Source: Paenibacillus sp. FJAT-26967 (GTDB lineage Bacteria; Bacillota; Bacilli; Paenibacillales; NBRC-103111). Taken from it: DNA of 64,000 nucleotides. Shown here one piece after another: positions 63,204 through 64,000 of this stretch. Positions within the stretch are counted from its first letter, which is position 1, and each line of letters opens with the position of its first letter. The notes beneath the pieces were generated by a model, which saw nothing but the letters and a program-made list of their open reading frames with translations, did no database searches and had not been told where the DNA came from. The DNA lies in contig NZ_LMXH01000005.1 in NCBI RefSeq assembly GCF_001541095.1, positions 1 to 64,000 on the forward strand, given 5' to 3'. A program made the position numbers and the translations under genes.

Positions 63204-64000
63204 ATGTTGAAATATGCGATTCATACCTATTTGTCTCAGAATCCCGAGAAATTTAATGGCGCTGTTCTTGTTTCACAAGAGGGGCGGCTCGTATATAAAG
63301 AAGCCTTTGGTATCGCCAACAGAGAGTGGAACATTCCTAATACCTGCGCCACCCGTTTCCGAATAGGCTCCGTTACTAAATCGATCACGGCTTTGGCTAT
63401 GTTGATGCTCGCCGGGAACAAGCGGATCAACTTGAGCGATCCGGTCGGCAAGTTTCTTCCTGCCTTCTCGACGGCCCGGGGAGCTACGCTTACGCATTTG
63501 CTGAACCATACATCGGGAATCGGTAATCTGACGATGCAGCCCGATTTTGCCGTGCGGTCTCTTCAACCGCATTCTGTGGATGAACTGCTGGAATGGATCG
63601 AATCTCTTCCGCCAGAGTCCGAACCGGGCGAGAAGTTTAGCTACTCCAATTCAGGCTACTTGATCCTGGGCAAAATCATCGAAACTGTCAGTGGTTTGCC
63701 GTATGAGGATTTCCTGGACCACAGAATTTTTCAGCCTGCCGGTATGCAGAATACCATTCTCGATTCCAGGACGATCTTGCTTCATAAAGCAAGCGGCTAT
63801 GAGATGACTCCCGCGGGTGAGCTTCAGAACGCTTCGTACATGGACATGTCCAATGCCTATTCGGCCGGAGGGCTTGTCTCTACCGCAGAGGATCTGCATT
63901 TGCTTGATTCCGCGCTTGATGAAGGTGTTCTGTTCCCAAGCGGCATGACAGCACAGATTTTTGCTTTCGATGAGCGGCAGCCTTACCGGTACGGCTGGCA
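63204..64000 (+). CDS. Serine hydrolase of the beta-lactamase/PBP4* family (partial)
   Basis: The first 265 codons are in the window; the gene runs past the end. No signal peptide, so it appears cytosolic. The catalytic motifs are SxxK at Ser56-Lys59 (IGSVTKS) and YSN at Tyr147-Asn149 (FSYSNSGYLILGKI), within the class C beta-lactamase/transpeptidase-like fold, which includes esterases and D-aminopeptidases. ATG at 63204 follows aaaaggag. It is a second member of the family in this window; unlike the one at 37915 it has no lipobox. True function is not readable from the sequence. Confidence 0.9.
   Translation, partial: MLKYAIHTYLSQNPEKFNGAVLVSQEGRLVYKEAFGIANREWNIPNTCATRFRIGSVTKSITALAMLMLAGNKRINLSDPVGKFLPAFSTARGATLTHLLNHTSGIGNLTMQPDFAVRSLQPHSVDELLEWIESLPPESEPGEKFSYSNSGYLILGKIIETVSGLPYEDFLDHRIFQPAGMQNTILDSRTILLHKASGYEMTPAGELQNASYMDMSNAYSAGGLVSTAEDLHLLDSALDEGVLFPSGMTAQIFAFDERQPYRYGW

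Overview
The window looks like a chromosomal segment of a Paenibacillus-type member of the Bacillales. The evidence is a conserved sigW-rsiW-cdaA-cdaR-glmM-glmS block, a glmS ribozyme, a T-box ahead of ileS, a SorC-type deoR with a DeoR operator, TTG/GTG starts behind strong Shine-Dalgarno sites, and U-tailed hairpin terminators. GC content is mixed: core genes are moderately GC-rich, while a few accessory islands (about 12.9-16.8, 34.9-37.0 and 51.1-53.8 kb) are clearly AT-rich.

Layout. 1-1452: the end of a 23S rRNA gene, a 5S rRNA gene and twelve tRNA genes closed by a terminator. 1.6-12.9 kb: ppc, then the cell-envelope block: sigma-W and its anti-sigma factor with an ECF-type promoter between them, the c-di-AMP cyclase CdaA and its regulator CdaR, GlmM, and GlmS behind a self-cleaving glmS ribozyme. 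13.0-16.8 kb: an AT-rich accessory patch with a 47-residue membrane protein, a MerR regulator, a GAP-family membrane protein, a chloramphenicol acetyltransferase under translational attenuation, and an APH-fold kinase. 17.1-26.3 kb: a GAF hybrid histidine kinase, asnA, an FAD monooxygenase, DinB and WYL proteins, a secreted protein and a NUDIX hydrolase. 26.6-31.0 kb: a LacI-regulated ribose/nucleoside salvage operon (rbsR-like, rbsK, nucleoside hydrolase, DcuC-like carrier). 31.3-34.8 kb: T-box and a long, eukaryote-like (type 2) IleRS. 35-43 kb: a lipoprotein plus secreted protein in low-GC DNA, a LOG protein, a serine hydrolase with SLH-like repeats, and a membrane sensor next to a one-polypeptide histidine kinase/response regulator. 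43.6-50.9 kb: the deoxyribonucleoside operon deoR / deoC-cdd-nupC-deoB-deoD-pdp. 51-54.5 kb: a graveyard of IS30, IS256 and IS3 fragments around an AT-rich secreted-protein gene, then a DUF5680 gene with an in-frame stop. 54.6-64 kb: sfp, small secreted proteins, a partly duplicated and decayed locus, a two-gene ABC exporter with a LytTR regulator built on a dead ABC-ATPase domain, a virginiamycin B lyase (vgb), and a serine hydrolase cut by the window end.

The salvage genes form two connected modules. The deo operon imports (NupC), deaminates (Cdd) and phosphorolyses (DeoD, Pdp) nucleosides and sends deoxyribose phosphate through DeoB and DeoC to glycolysis. The rbsR operon hydrolyses nucleosides to ribose, which RbsK phosphorylates. 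Several genes belong to antibiotic-resistance families (cat, APH-like, vgb, type 2 ileS), which fits a soil-type intrinsic resistome. The least described features are the pseudo-ABC/LytTR regulator with its exporter, the decayed duplicate next to it, the MerR-type promoter ahead of the 47-residue protein, and a cluster of DnaA boxes upstream of deoR.
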